From Apostichopus japonicus (lineage: Eukaryota; Echinodermata; Holothuroidea; Aspidochirotida; Stichopodidae), in contig NC_092568.1 in the NCBI RefSeq assembly GCF_037975245.1, positions 30,174,001 through 30,238,000 on the forward strand: DNA of 64,000 bases, in the 5' to 3' direction. Below are positions 1-11,144 of the stretch, piece after piece. Position 1 is the stretch's first letter, and each line of letters begins with the position of its first letter. The notes under the pieces were generated by a model. It did not search any database. It had not been told where the DNA came from and was given only the letters and a program-made list of their open reading frames with translations. The position numbers and the translations under genes are program-made.

Positions 1-463
1 TGCCCCATTCAGAAAAATGTAATCAAAATCATCTGGATAAGTGGAGTCAACAAATGCTACCCCAAGGGTATCATCGTTGCATAGATGAACCACCCATCTC
101 CAGTTCTCCACTTGGCCAGAACAGCAAGGTTTTGTGAAGGGTCAGAGAAAACAGAATCAAATGCAATTCTTTGATCGATGTTTACATCTGCAATCTTCTG
201 TTTAGTTGACAGTATGCAATTTTATTTCTTGAGAGTGTCCAGTTCCTGATTGGTCTCTTGAATTTTTCTTCTTTTCTTCACAGCAATGTCTTCTTTTGCA
301 TCAACTCTACGTTTCCGGCAAAGTCTGCAGATGAAATTTCCAAGTGGTATGTGGCCAACACACTCTTCATGGAACCATTCTTTGCAAGCAATACACTCCA
401 TCATCAGATTTCCGTCGTCTGGACATCTACAAGTACAGAATATCTTCGTAGTAAAAGATCGGA
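1..463 (-). pseudogene. PHD finger and further C-terminal coding remnants downstream of the Ulp1-like gene
   Basis: Directly 3' of the large minus-strand gene, coding sequence continues in changed frames. From about 480 down to 222 a -1-frame stretch encodes a complete PHD-type zinc finger: the pattern is FCTCRCPDDG, then MMECIACKEWFHEEC, then FICRLC, followed by a basic tail ending at a TAA (222-224). Beyond that stop, protein-like sequence resumes (e.g. KIADVNIDQRIAFDSVF). After another frame change it reads WVVHLCNDDTLGVAFVDS and NDDTLG-type sequence up to the window edge. PHD fingers usually read histone tails; a Ulp1 protease next to a PHD finger is plausible for a transposon-encoded or chromatin protein. 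At least two frame changes and one stop point to decay, but sequencing errors or unrecognised short introns are possible. The domain after the PHD finger is not recognised and runs off the window. Confidence 0.6.
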
Positions 464-3400
464 TTACTTTAACAATTTTCCTTGATTTCTATCCGCTCCA
501 ATCAAGCCCATTTGTCCGATTTCAAGACATTTTTTCAAATCGCAATACATGCGTGCATGATCAAAAATTAGTTCTGATGGATCTATTTTCAGACACAGCG
601 CCGATGCAAATGCCAAAGCATAAACTCCACATGATGTGCCATCCTTCTGCTGCGTAACATTAATGATGTTGAACTTTATCTGGTTCTCTTTGCTTAGCAT
701 TAATGATGCCGCTGTCTTCTTCAACACTTGAGAATAATTGTTGGACTGCATGCTGTCATAGACGTTAATCTCTGACGGTTGACACCCAATGGTCGACAAT
801 GTCAACCAATGGAAATGAAGGTGGATTATTTGGACAAATTCCCCTGGCTGAACATCAAATCCATATGGCGACTGAGACAAGCATGGTGGCTGTAAACCGC
901 AGATATATGAGAACTGCTTCTTAAGTAGGATCTGGCCTGCTTCTATTACTGTGTCTGTTAAGCACTCTTTTCTGTTTAGAATTCCTAGCTCAACTTGGGT
1001 AAGATACAGTGAGGGAATCCACACACTGCGATAACTTGTGTCATCTGGAAGCTCAGATGCCTCTGGACCAGTCAAATCTATGACAGATACTTCATCGGCC
1101 TCAACGGTGTACGTGTAGCTGTCTTTGGTATGCGACTGGGAGATATGCGATGGGGAAGGTTGTTTTGATGAGGTTTCAGTCGAAGAATCTTTTGGTTGGT
1201 CAGCTGAAGTACTTGCTGAGGTTGATGATGATGTATGATTAGACACTGATTCTTGTGCAGCTGCTGTGCCTGTCACTGAAGGTATGTCTCCACTGTAAGA
1301 TTCTACATCTGAGTTGTTATCACCTGTAAATGCCTGATGGAAAACATTTGAACATCTGACCTCTTGAGTGGTTGTTGCAATGTGATTACTAAGCTCCACT
1401 CTCCCAAATGCATTCAACTGTAAATTGTAACCTGTCTTTTGCTGTACCATGCTTGCTTTCTTTTCATTCAGTTCATTATTGTGGAGATCCAAAGCATTGC
1501 GAAACATAAAAATATGTCTCGCTGCATTCATTTGTGTGAGAAAATGATTATTCCTGTTGAGCTCCTGATGTAGCTGCTCAACAACTTGTGTGTTGATGTA
1601 ACCATTTAGTTGTGGCACATGTGTGATTCTTCTCAAAATTTCTTCTTCTTTCTTAGAATTATTTTCATGCAGCCTGTCGAATAAGCAGTAGTGCTCGGTA
1701 GATCCTGTCACAGGGTGCTGACCATTCTTTGGATCTGAAAGGCACATGTTGTTTTGTAACCAAGGTAAGTCTACCACCAGCTCCCGCTTCTTGGCCCATT
1801 TCATGTTTGTTTCTGTGAAAGGGGCTAATCGGCCTTCATTAGGATGAAACATAGCCGGGTATCTCTTTTTAGCATGTGCAACCACCATATGTGGCATATC
1901 AACAATAACAATGTTTGGCAGGAACTTCATACTTGACAACATATCGACATAATCTCTAGGGCTTTCTGCCCTTACAATAAACTTAACAGCATATACAATA
2001 CCATGGGGGCAAACGATTGAGGCCCAGCCACCAGAACTCCCCCAGGCTTTTGTAAACAGCTTGTTGAACTTGGACTCATCATTTGTAATTGCCTGTTGTA
2101 TTTTCTGTATGACATCTGATTTGGACATTCGTGTTATGCCGTTAATGCCCAACCCCTTCCCTAGGTCTTTGACAGTTTTGGTGGTGCTATTATACATCAG
2201 TTCAAGTAAACGTTCTTCAGACATGTTGTGAGCCTCTTCTTCCAATTGGCCGGTTGATCTACAAACCTTCTGATGCTCTGTATTGTTTACTATATTAGAT
2301 TTCCTGCTGTGTGGAGATATATAGGGAGCCCAATTTTCATATCCTGCAATGACTGGAAAGGGATTCTTTACTCCACTTTTTAAAAGACCGCTGGCAACTT
2401 GGTGCATGTCAACATTCTGCCAGAATGCATCTGCATCCACCACATCACTTTCTGGAGTTTCCTCAGGAAGGTTCATTTGGCTGTTGTCGCAGTGAAATGC
2501 TCCTTTTTTGTCCAAATCCATGATGAGTATTGGTGGATGATGACCACAAATTACACAGAAAAAGTCATATTTTCTTTCACACATGGCAGCAAAGTGTAAA
2601 TAGGCCCCTAGTACAGTCGCAGAATTTAGATTAATGTTTAGAGCTTTATTAAGACACTCTACCTGACTGCCAATCGCAATATGGCAGGAGATGCTTTGCT
2701 CCAAAATGTCAAGAACTTCATACGTCAAGAGAAATAAATCGTTATAATTATGTATGCCATCTGTTGTTTCTTGATATCTGTAAGGTAAGTTGCATTTAGA
2801 GCACAACTTCACATAGGTTGATACATTTAACTTAAGTCCACGTAGTGTAAAAACTTTTGCCTTATTTGTGACAAGAAGTGGTTGTGTCAAAGGCACATTA
2901 CAAAACTGACAAATTGTTTCGGATGGTACAAAAAGCTGTGGAATGTTTTCTCTTCTCTTTAAATCTGCAGGTAGTGGATGTGGACACTTCTTCTTTTGAA
3001 GTAAATATGAAGTCATCCGTTTGACCAGATCCTCATCATCAGGGGGGTACACAACTTTTGAAATACCCAAAGGTAGAGATACATTCTCATCTTCAAAATC
3101 TGGAATGTTGGTTTCATCATCTTGAGCTACATCACTGAATATAGGCAGTTCACCTGATCCTTTTTGCATTAGGAACCATAACACCATACACTTGTGTAAA
3201 CAGGACTGCTTACGTCGACAACAGGAACAGTCTAGTGTATGATCACACGTATTTACTGAGACAACGCATCGCTTGAGACGACAATAATTGTGCACATGCC
3301 CTTCATAAACTGAAAAATGTTGGAATCTATCTCGGGGTTGACAAGGGAACTGAATGACTGGTTGACAATGACTTCTTGTGGCATTGTCTCTCAATTTGAT

Positions 3401-6400
3401 GGCTTCCTTGACTGATGAATCTGTAAAAAGTTTGTATTTTCCTGTACTGGACAGCAACATTAACGAGTCGTCTTCAAGGCAAAGTGGTGATGGTTCCGGT
3501 AGACTTTTGGAAGCTCTTTCTAGATGTTGACATTCAAAGGACTGGTAACCAGATCTGAAAGCAACTTCTGCTGCACTGATGCAGTCGTTTAACTCGCACC
3601 TCAACGCGTTCTCAGTACCACATGCTTGTTTTTGGACATGGCAGGGGAAGTTTAATCCCTTGGTTGTTTTACGCACCATATATAGTGCAGATGCACTGTC
3701 TACACAAATTCCATAGATAGTGGTGTCAGTGTTGTGTTTGGTACGCAAGTGGCGATTGAGACTACATCGTTGAATTTTACCTTGGCAAATATCACATGAT
3801 ATAATTTCTTGGATGTTTCTGACTGTCTTCTTGGGTTCTTTGACTTCTTCAGTTTCTTTTTTGTTTTGGTTCCATTTCGGTTCAAGGATGTCCTCGGATT
3901 GCACTTGAGATCGTTTTGTCTGTGTGTGTTGTATCGTTGGCATGTGTTCATTACATTGTTTAGGAGAATTATCAGTACTTTCTCTTATCTCTGAGTTTTT
4001 GACTTCGGAGAAAGTGTTTTGTCTTGCATGTTCTATGATTGCTGGGTACCCAAACTCTTTCCAGCACTTACACAAATGTTTCTCAAAGTCTATTCTTCTT
4101 TGAATTGTCTTGTCACAAATGAAGCAATGAAAATGATGAATATTTGGTGAAGCAGTATTTGATTGGTTGTGATTTTTCTTACATAGGAAACAGGTAATAC
4201 CATTGAAAATTACATTACTTTTACTCATCCAGTGACACAACATGTGTCTTTTTTGTCTTGAGGGCCTCCCATCACTGAATTGGCACAGGAAGCAATCGTC
4301 TTTAGCAACAGCACATTTTTCACCAAATTCTTCTTTGGAACTGACTGTAGAATCTGAAAAGATGATATGTACACATTAATTTAAAACTTGTGATAGTGTT
4401 GTTCAGTGTAAATGTTCATCATAACATATTGGTAATATATATAACTTGCTCATATATCACAATATCAATCATTTATGTTATTGCCATTCAACTTCACCTA
4501 TAGTCTCCTTATTCGCCATCTCGCCCTGCACTAAGGTAGCATGTTTATATAGTAACAACCTATTTCTCTTTTGTTTGGTCACGGATGATTAGGTAGTCAC
4601 ATCAGTACAAGTTTACTATAATTATTATTATGGTTCCTTATACAGCGCAAATACTATAAAATATATATATTCATATGCAGTTTACACAATGAAGAATAAA
4701 ACAATAATATGTAAGAATATAATAAGAATAATATAAAACCATGGACAAACCACAGAAATAATAATACATAAAAGAATTCAGATATTATAAGCTTTGAAGT
4801 ATAAATGAGTCTTAAGTTTGATTTGAAAAGGGTTATTCAATTTTTCTTAAAACCTCAGGGAGTGAATTCCATAAAACTGGTGAAGCATAGCTAAAAGATC
4901 TCGGTCCAAATTTTGCAGTTCTTATGTTAGGGACAGTTAAAAGCAGACGGGACGAGGAACGCAACGGTCTAAAGGGAGTGTATAAAATTAAATCACAAAG
5001 GTACTGCGGTGCAATATTGTAAATACATTTAAAAGTGAGTAAAAAATCTTATAAGATATTCGATCTCTAACTGGAAGCCAATGCAAGTTATGTAGACGGG
5101 TTTTATATGATCATATTTGGAAGTATATACCTGTTACAAGTCTGGCAGCAGCATTTTGGATTTTCTTAAGTTTATCTATGAGTGTTTACCGTTTCTTTTG
5201 GTCGAAACAGTACTCATAGGCAGAGGTGTCAACAAGCTCTTTATAAAGGCAAGTCCCAAGTCATTGAGCCCAATTCTCAAGTCACTCAGTGCAAGGCTTG
5301 TGATGAAGTAACCTTGACGTACATGATTGAAAAGTGACTACATTAACAGTACCATGATTTTTACTTTTGATTTTATAACTGTATATATTTCAGTGTAAGA
5401 GAAATATAACTGAGTTAAAGGGACACGCATACACCTTTTCCTAATTCCTTTATATGTTCTTTCAATCATATGAAACTGTCAAACATAATTAGTTTCATTC
5501 ATACAAGTTATCCAATTTTGTGTTCTGAGGGTATAGTGAGGGTGTACAACATACTTGATCTGAGTAATATAGTGAAAAGCAGTGTGATGTGACAACCAAA
5601 CATTCACAATGACACATGCTGTCCTGAAATGAGATCTGCCCAAGCTTCTCTTATTGAGATATCATGTTCACAAGATTTTCACAATTTGACCCCTGGTGAC
5701 CCCAAATGACCTTGGACCTCCATAAGAAACAATAGGCTTCTTGTATTTAATGTGGTACTTTCACACACTCAATATGAAATTGGTTCAACCTTCCCTTCTT
5801 CAGATATATACTGTGCTTACAAGCTGGCCATCAAAAACGCACACACAAATACGCACACATACGCCATCATGAATGCAAAGGTTTGGATTATCATCAAAAC
5901 CAATAAAATGGGCAAGATACATGTACATCCACATATTTTTTAGCTCCTTAAACATTAATTTGTCATCCAGTTGGCACTTCTAAAGGGGATAAATTATCTA
6001 TTAGTGAACAAGGAAAGATTAGCCTTGGCTTGTGAAAAATAGTTCATGTGAAAAAATAATCTTCAGTTCAACTTGCATGAAAGTCATGGTTCACGCATTC
6101 ACGTTACGTACAAAACTACACATGTAAGGGTGACCATTGCAGCAGGAGTGTCCAGTATAACATATGGCCCAGTTTCATTTTTCATGCAAAATAATATTGT
6201 AATGGAAACCAAAATAACTATTTTTTCCCCTCCATTTATCGATAACTCTGGAATCAAATGAACAATCTACTTCATACTTCCCAAATAACTATTGATGGCA
6301 ACATTGCCAATGTTGCTTACTGTAGGTTCTTAGCACTTTGCTACTGAACTTTATTAATATAATTAAGCAATAGCTTTAGAGAGAAAAGCAGGCTCTGGTC

Positions 6401-7755
6401 ATTCAAACTAATCCCGCTCAACCCACCCCAAACCACGCCTCTGTCCATGTAACACTGCAGAGTTTAAAGATTTGCTGTAGTGACCTCAACTATAGCATAT
6501 ATACTGTAATTAGAGACAGTTTCTCCGACTACTAAGAGACATGAAAACAGTGAGTACTGATTTTAAGAAATTAAATAAAAATACATTATCTTATATTTGA
6601 ACCAAGAGGCGGTTTCCATTGTAATGGATCTGTTACAGAGGAGGGTTAATGTAGTTCCTGAATGAAGACCAACGTCATAACCTTCGTGAGATCATACGTT
6701 ATTGACCTTTCAACATAATTTTATTTGATTTTTGCAGTGTTGTGCTTAATAAGTTATCCACAAGAGATATGAAAGCTTCAATAACATTTTGAATTTTAAA
6801 AGTAGCTAGTGAATAATGTTCTTAATAAAGCAACAAAATTGTTAACACAGGTTAAACTGCCCTTTGAAGTATACAGAAAGCCTCAGTCAATGATCTGCCA
6901 GTGGAATTGAACCACCTGTAGGATAAGCTACATCACCAGAACAGATTGTTATGGCATAACTGATACAACTTGAGGAGTAACCAGATAACTTACAGCTTTT
7001 ACTTTCATCAAACCAGCTACACCTTTTTCGGTTCCTTACATTAAGCAAATAAAGTATCCAATGCATTAAAGTCAGTATGTGTTTCTTTCTTGACTCCCAA
7101 CATTTCATTAATGAACAATTGTAACAAGTTTTGAACATCATTGATGCTTTACACAAGCAAACTTGTTCTTACCAACATGTTCAACAAAACAAATTTTTCC
7201 TTCTTTATTACTAAATTAACTTCGACTCTCTGCACGTTTTCTCTGTGGGAGGTGACAAAGCATGTGAAAATCATAAAATAATTTCACCATTGTGGACAAT
7301 CTACTGATATGTTATTGACCTGTACAGTCATAAATCTGCCCTAATTGTATTTTCATTGCTCAATTGTATTAACAGCCAACTCTCTGGAAATTCCCCTCTC
7401 TCTGCTTCTTGGTTGTATCAAATGTAATTGGAGTGTGAGACCTGGTTTAAAATCCTTTGTGCAAGGTACTGTGGCTCTGACTGGGACACCCGCCACAGAG
7501 AATGGATCATTAGTGATCCTACTGTATGGTTCACCTATTAAAATTGTATGTGTAATTCTACTTACTGTAATATACTCAAGACACATTCAATTTCAATAAC
7601 TCAATGTTAAAGAGTGAAAATAACTAACAATCAGTACCTTGATATGCAGTTGATGGTTGCAAATGACAGCATCGATTATGCCAAAGTAGAGACGCTCTTG
7701 TCAGAGTGGTGACATCACACAAAGAACATGTGAACAGCTGCAGGTCATCATCCAT
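464..7755 (-). CDS. Zinc-finger, KDZ/HMGXB3-like protein with C-terminal Ulp1 (C48) protease domain
   Basis: Two coding exons: 7755-7638 (ATG at 7755-7753; 39 codons plus 1 nt) and 4353-464. Phase joins exactly (G|AT), giving about 1335 aa. Exon 1 has FTCSLC..H..CCH; exon 2 opens with more C/H fingers (CFLCQFSDG, CFLCKK..H, CFICDK, ISCDICQGK..H). The middle has a SWIM-like CSCCRRKQSCLHK cluster and a CxC..YRYQE..DGIHNYND region typical of HMGXB3-like/KDZ-associated cysteine domains. Then come LIMDLDKKGAF, NIVIVDMPHMV and NTQVVEQLHQEL, which by analogy could supply an RNase-H-fold D/D/E set. The C-terminus (about residues 1220-1290) is a Ulp1 peptidase: HW, then VYDS, then Q..DGTSCGVYALAFA, so His, Asp, Gln and Cys are all present. 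The function of the whole is not known; transposase-derived chromatin or DNA-binding protein is the best guess. The intron holds a LINE fragment. The frame stops at 464-466, just before the PHD finger. Confidence 0.75.
4785..5240 (-). pseudogene. Non-LTR retrotransposon 3' ORF2 fragment (degenerate)
   Basis: On the minus strand this intronic stretch reads, with stops and frame changes, the characteristic end of a CR1/L2/jockey-like reverse transcriptase ORF: LKKIQNAAARLVTG, then LHNLHWLPVRDRISYKI, then PLRSSSRLLL, then GPRSFSYASPVLWNSLPEVL. The signature 'QNAAARL...LHWLPV..RI.YKI...RSFS.A.P.LWN.LP' is established for these LINEs. No catalytic FADD box is present, so only the 3' part inserted or survived. 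It lies inside the intron of the zinc-finger/Ulp1 gene, in the same orientation. Confidence 0.75.
5241..7637. other. Intron of the zinc-finger/Ulp1 gene without recognised features
   Basis: AT-rich intronic sequence. Short open frames on both strands (for example 6887-7156 and 7345-7599) match no family I recognise and lack convincing splice context. The 7345-7599 segment is open on both strands and might be an old exon, but I cannot support that. Confidence 0.4.
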
Positions 7756-7957
7756 GATTCTACGGGGTACACATATAAAGGAGAGCAGAAATTGGTTAAG
7801 TTAAATTCAACACATCGTGCCAAGGAAGGGGGATTGATGCATGTGTAAATTTGAACACTGCTTTCCATACAAAATGTCTTCGAACTGCACGAATATATCT
7901 AAACTCTGTTGCCACATCAAGTGCTGCATGTATCCCAAGGTACAGTATGCCAGTACT

Positions 7958-8338
7958 CAGGGGCGGACTGGGTCTTAACCCCCCCCCCCTTCCTCCCGGG
8001 CATTTTCCACCTAGACAGGCCCATTATTTATTGATATGCTGAATACATAGTGATTGCTTTCCTGGGGAGGGGTCTAAGGGGAGGGGGAAACCCTCCCCAT
8101 TGAAAGGTTTTTGAAGTTGCAAAATGGTGCTATATTTCTCAGTTTTGTAGGTTACAATAATCCTTTTAAAATGACCAAAAAATAATTTTTCATGAGCTGA
8201 TTCCCAAAGTTAAAAAATATTTTTTGACACAGCCCATCTGTATTCTGTTAGCTAAGTGTGAAAATGGGCTGTAATTTCTACCAGGTTCCCCAGCCCACCG
8301 GGCATTGCCCAAATGCCTGTGTGGCCGGTCCGCCACTG
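7958..8338. mobile_element. hAT-type MITE, 381 bp, with perfect 8-bp TSD
   Basis: Ends are CAGGGGCGGACTGG on the left and, as reverse complement of the right end, CAGTGGCGGACCGG, a typical hAT terminal pattern (CAG..CTG). The 8 bases CCAGTACT occur directly before (7950-7957) and after (8339-8346), so the empty site can be read. No coding capacity; a non-autonomous insertion. Confidence 0.85.
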
Positions 8339-8346
8339 CCAGTACT

Positions 8347-9199
8347 CCATTTACCACCAATAAGTGAAGATCTACACCGCTGGCTGTGAAGGTCTCAAAG
8401 TGAAGGTAACATAACATTACCTTCATCAACATTTTTGTTGCAGGATATCTACAACTGATAATTATCTTTCTATCTATGATATAAAAAAAAACTGGTGTGT
8501 GGTAAAATACATAGAGCCTATAAAAATTTGCACACACTCTAATGGGAAAGAAAGGTGCAATGTAAATTTAAATACATTATTACTACTTTACTGTAGGTGA
8601 GTCCTCAGAAATATCAACGGTTCCACCACTGTGGTAAGAGTAATTAATGATTATTAAGAAACTCTTGAAAACACCAAGTGCCGATTAAGTTGATATCTTT
8701 ATTTGATGATGATAATTGCAGCAGCACATTCACCTTGGCAGTAAGGCCAAAATAAATCCATCTTCATCAGAAGTGATACACATGGTTAATTTGGGTATTG
8801 GCTCTGAGAACAACCAATTTCAAATTGGACTTCACATAGGCCTATAGGCCTAAGCATTATTGCAGTGCTTTACATTGTGCTAGCTCTGATCACACTTGAA
8901 AATTTGGAAACCAGTGAATATAGCCTTAAACCACCTGTTGTGCCATTTATTAAATAGTGGAAAAATTTTCACAGCCCTTGTGGGCTGTGAAATGGAGTGC
9001 ACAATCCTGTCCTAATCAAGGTAGGCCCTAACGTAACATAAGTGGCCCAGTATGAGTATGACAATAGCAATACAGTAGTTGATGACTAGTTTTACCAAAA
9101 ACGTAAAGCTAAGTCTGACACAATATAACATAACATTGGGGAAGTTGGGACTATTATCATATTTCATAAGCCTAATCTCGGGACTGGACTCACTGGAGA
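8347..9199. other. Intergenic, no recognised feature
   Basis: Low-complexity and AT-rich sequence with several AGGCCTA words near 8840. I see no gene, RNA or repeat boundary. Confidence 0.4.
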
Positions 9200-10490
9200 A
9201 ATGAAAGTAGTATTGTTTAGTTTAGTAGAAAAAAGGATCAGGAGGGACACTTAAGTCCCCATCAAGGACCCTATAAAGAGAGGGAAAAAAACTGAAGACA
9301 CAAACACTCAGACCCGATTACAATGCTTAAAGTGCTTGTCCAAAGCATTCTTAAACCCATTGACACTACTTGCAAGTACAACTTTCTCAGGCAAACTATT
9401 CCACTCATTCACAACCCTATTAGAAAAAAAGTTATGCCGAATATTAATCCTACTATGCGACTTTTGAAGTTTAAGACAATGACCTTTAGTACAACTACTG
9501 TTTGCAAACATGAAAAAGTCGGTAAAGGATAAATTGTCGAAACCATACACAATCTTGAAAACCTGGATCAAGTCCCCACGTAACCTCCGAAGCTCCAGTG
9601 TGGTGAGATTCAACAGTTGTAACCGCCTATAATAAGGAACCCTCTTTAAGGAACTAATCATCCTAGTAGCCCTCCTCTGGACCTTTTCAAGTACTTCCTT
9701 ATCCTTAGCAAAATAAGGGTTCCAAGCCTGCACAGCATACTCCAGATGAGGCCTAACCAACTGCTTATAAAGCCTAACTACGATGTCCTCTTTCAGAAAA
9801 CTGAAGTTCCTCTTGATCATACCTAAAACCCTATTACCTCTTTTAGCAGCTTCAAGACAATGTTTGGAAGGTTGCAGAGACGAGTCAATGTAGATACCTA
9901 GGTCTCTTTCAACAGAGACCTCCTGTAACTCCACACCATTTAGATTGTATGTAAACTTTTGGTTACTACTACCAATGTGCATTACCTTACATTTATCAAT
10001 ATTAAAAAGCATTTGCCACCCCTGAGACCAGGAAAAAATCTTATCTAAATCCGCTTGAAATTTCTCAGAATCGCTTTTGGAAGAGACCTCAGAATACAAT
10101 TTGGTGTCATCAGCAAACTTCTTAGCTGTACACAAAATATCTCCGTCGATGTCATTTATATAGGCAACAAACAACAGGGGACCTAATACAGACCCTTGTG
10201 GAACCCCACTAGTAACGTTCTGCCAAGAAGAAGCACAGCCATTAATTACCACCCTCTGTTCCCTATTACCAAGCCAATTCCCGATCCAAGACAGTAAATT
10301 CCCTATGACACCCATGCTCTTCAGCCTAAGTAAAAGACGCTGGTGGGGAACTTTATCAAAGGCCTTCTGGAAATCCAGGAACACAACATCTACAGACATC
10401 TGCCTATTTAGTGAGCTTGTTACATCTTCCATAAACTCAAGGATATTAGTGAGACAAGACCTTTTTTGACAAAAGCCATGCTGTTGATAG
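9200..10490 (-). mobile_element. 5'-truncated CR1/jockey-like LINE: reverse transcriptase C-terminal part
   Basis: An open frame runs on the minus strand from the truncation near 10490 to a stop at 9308-9310. It begins QHGFCQKRSCLTNILEF, the conserved start of RT block 'QHGF..GRSC.TN', and an internal Met is at 10432. Then follow VVFLDFQKAFDKVPH, SGVPQGSVLGPLLF, YINDI, the catalytic FADDTKL, YIDSSLQPSKH, and the thumb/tail pattern HLEYAVQAWNPY..D...LE.VQRRATRMI. This is the reverse transcriptase of a CR1/jockey-superfamily non-LTR retrotransposon; the N-terminal endonuclease is missing. The 3' end carries a short CTAAACTAAA-like tail near 9215. The frame is undamaged over about 390 codons, so the insertion is fairly young. 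The junction at 10490 is followed by GGGGCCGGCC of unrelated sequence. Confidence 0.9.
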
Positions 10491-11113
10491 GGGGCCGGCC
10501 TCTACTAGTAGTAGTAATAGGCTAGCATAAATTTGATTTCAGTATTAGTTTTCTGTTACTAAGAGTAAGACTAATTAAACTTAACTTAGCCTGGCATAGG
10601 CTAGGCCTAGGCTATGTTATTAATTGTAACCCACCGAGTTGAATTGTACTACTTAGGCCTTGTACTTACAGTACAACCTCTTAACATCTGGACTTTTCGT
10701 ATGGGGCTTGCTGGATGATATTTGTCCAACTTCTGCGTATCCCCAGGTAAAGCGAAGCTCGTAACTAGCAAAGATTATTATCTAACTTAGGCCTCTTCAC
10801 ATCGTAGGTCTAATGATACTGTATATGGTTTGTACAGCAGCGAGCGATGAAGTGTACCGTTAGGCTAATTGGTTGTGCGTTGAACAGTTGGTCGTCTGCC
10901 ACTTTTTGAAGTGCGCGCGAGAGGTGAAATTAACATATAAAGGCGGGGGAAACCTTTGAGTGACATAAGGAGTGTGCTGAGACTGGAGATATAGGCGTGG
11001 TTTAAATAATGTGGGTGGGGTTTAATGTGCGTTCAGGATGGAGCTTGATAGAGAAATACATAAGTGTTAACCCCCCTATGATATATGAATATTTAGTGCG
11101 CTGAGGATGGAGC
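10491..11113. other. Intergenic stretch between LINE and the left inverted repeat
   Basis: Contains AGGCCTAGGC-type palindromic words (10590-10660) and a short GC-rich piece near 10905. No gene seen. Confidence 0.4.
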
Positions 11114-11144
11114 CACCCAGTTGGGACAATTCGGTAACGGTAGT
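11114..11144 (+). repeat. Left inverted repeat, outer part
   Basis: CACCCAGTTGGGACAATT followed by CGGTAACGGTAGT; matches the reverse complement of 40418-40448 with two substitutions. It is separated from the inner part (13354 onward) by an insertion. Confidence 0.75.

Noticed and set aside
11106-11113. Target-site duplication for the candidate giant element
   Set aside because: GATGGAGC (left) and TCTGTGTC (right, 40449-40456) do not match; shifting the ends by a few bases did not help.
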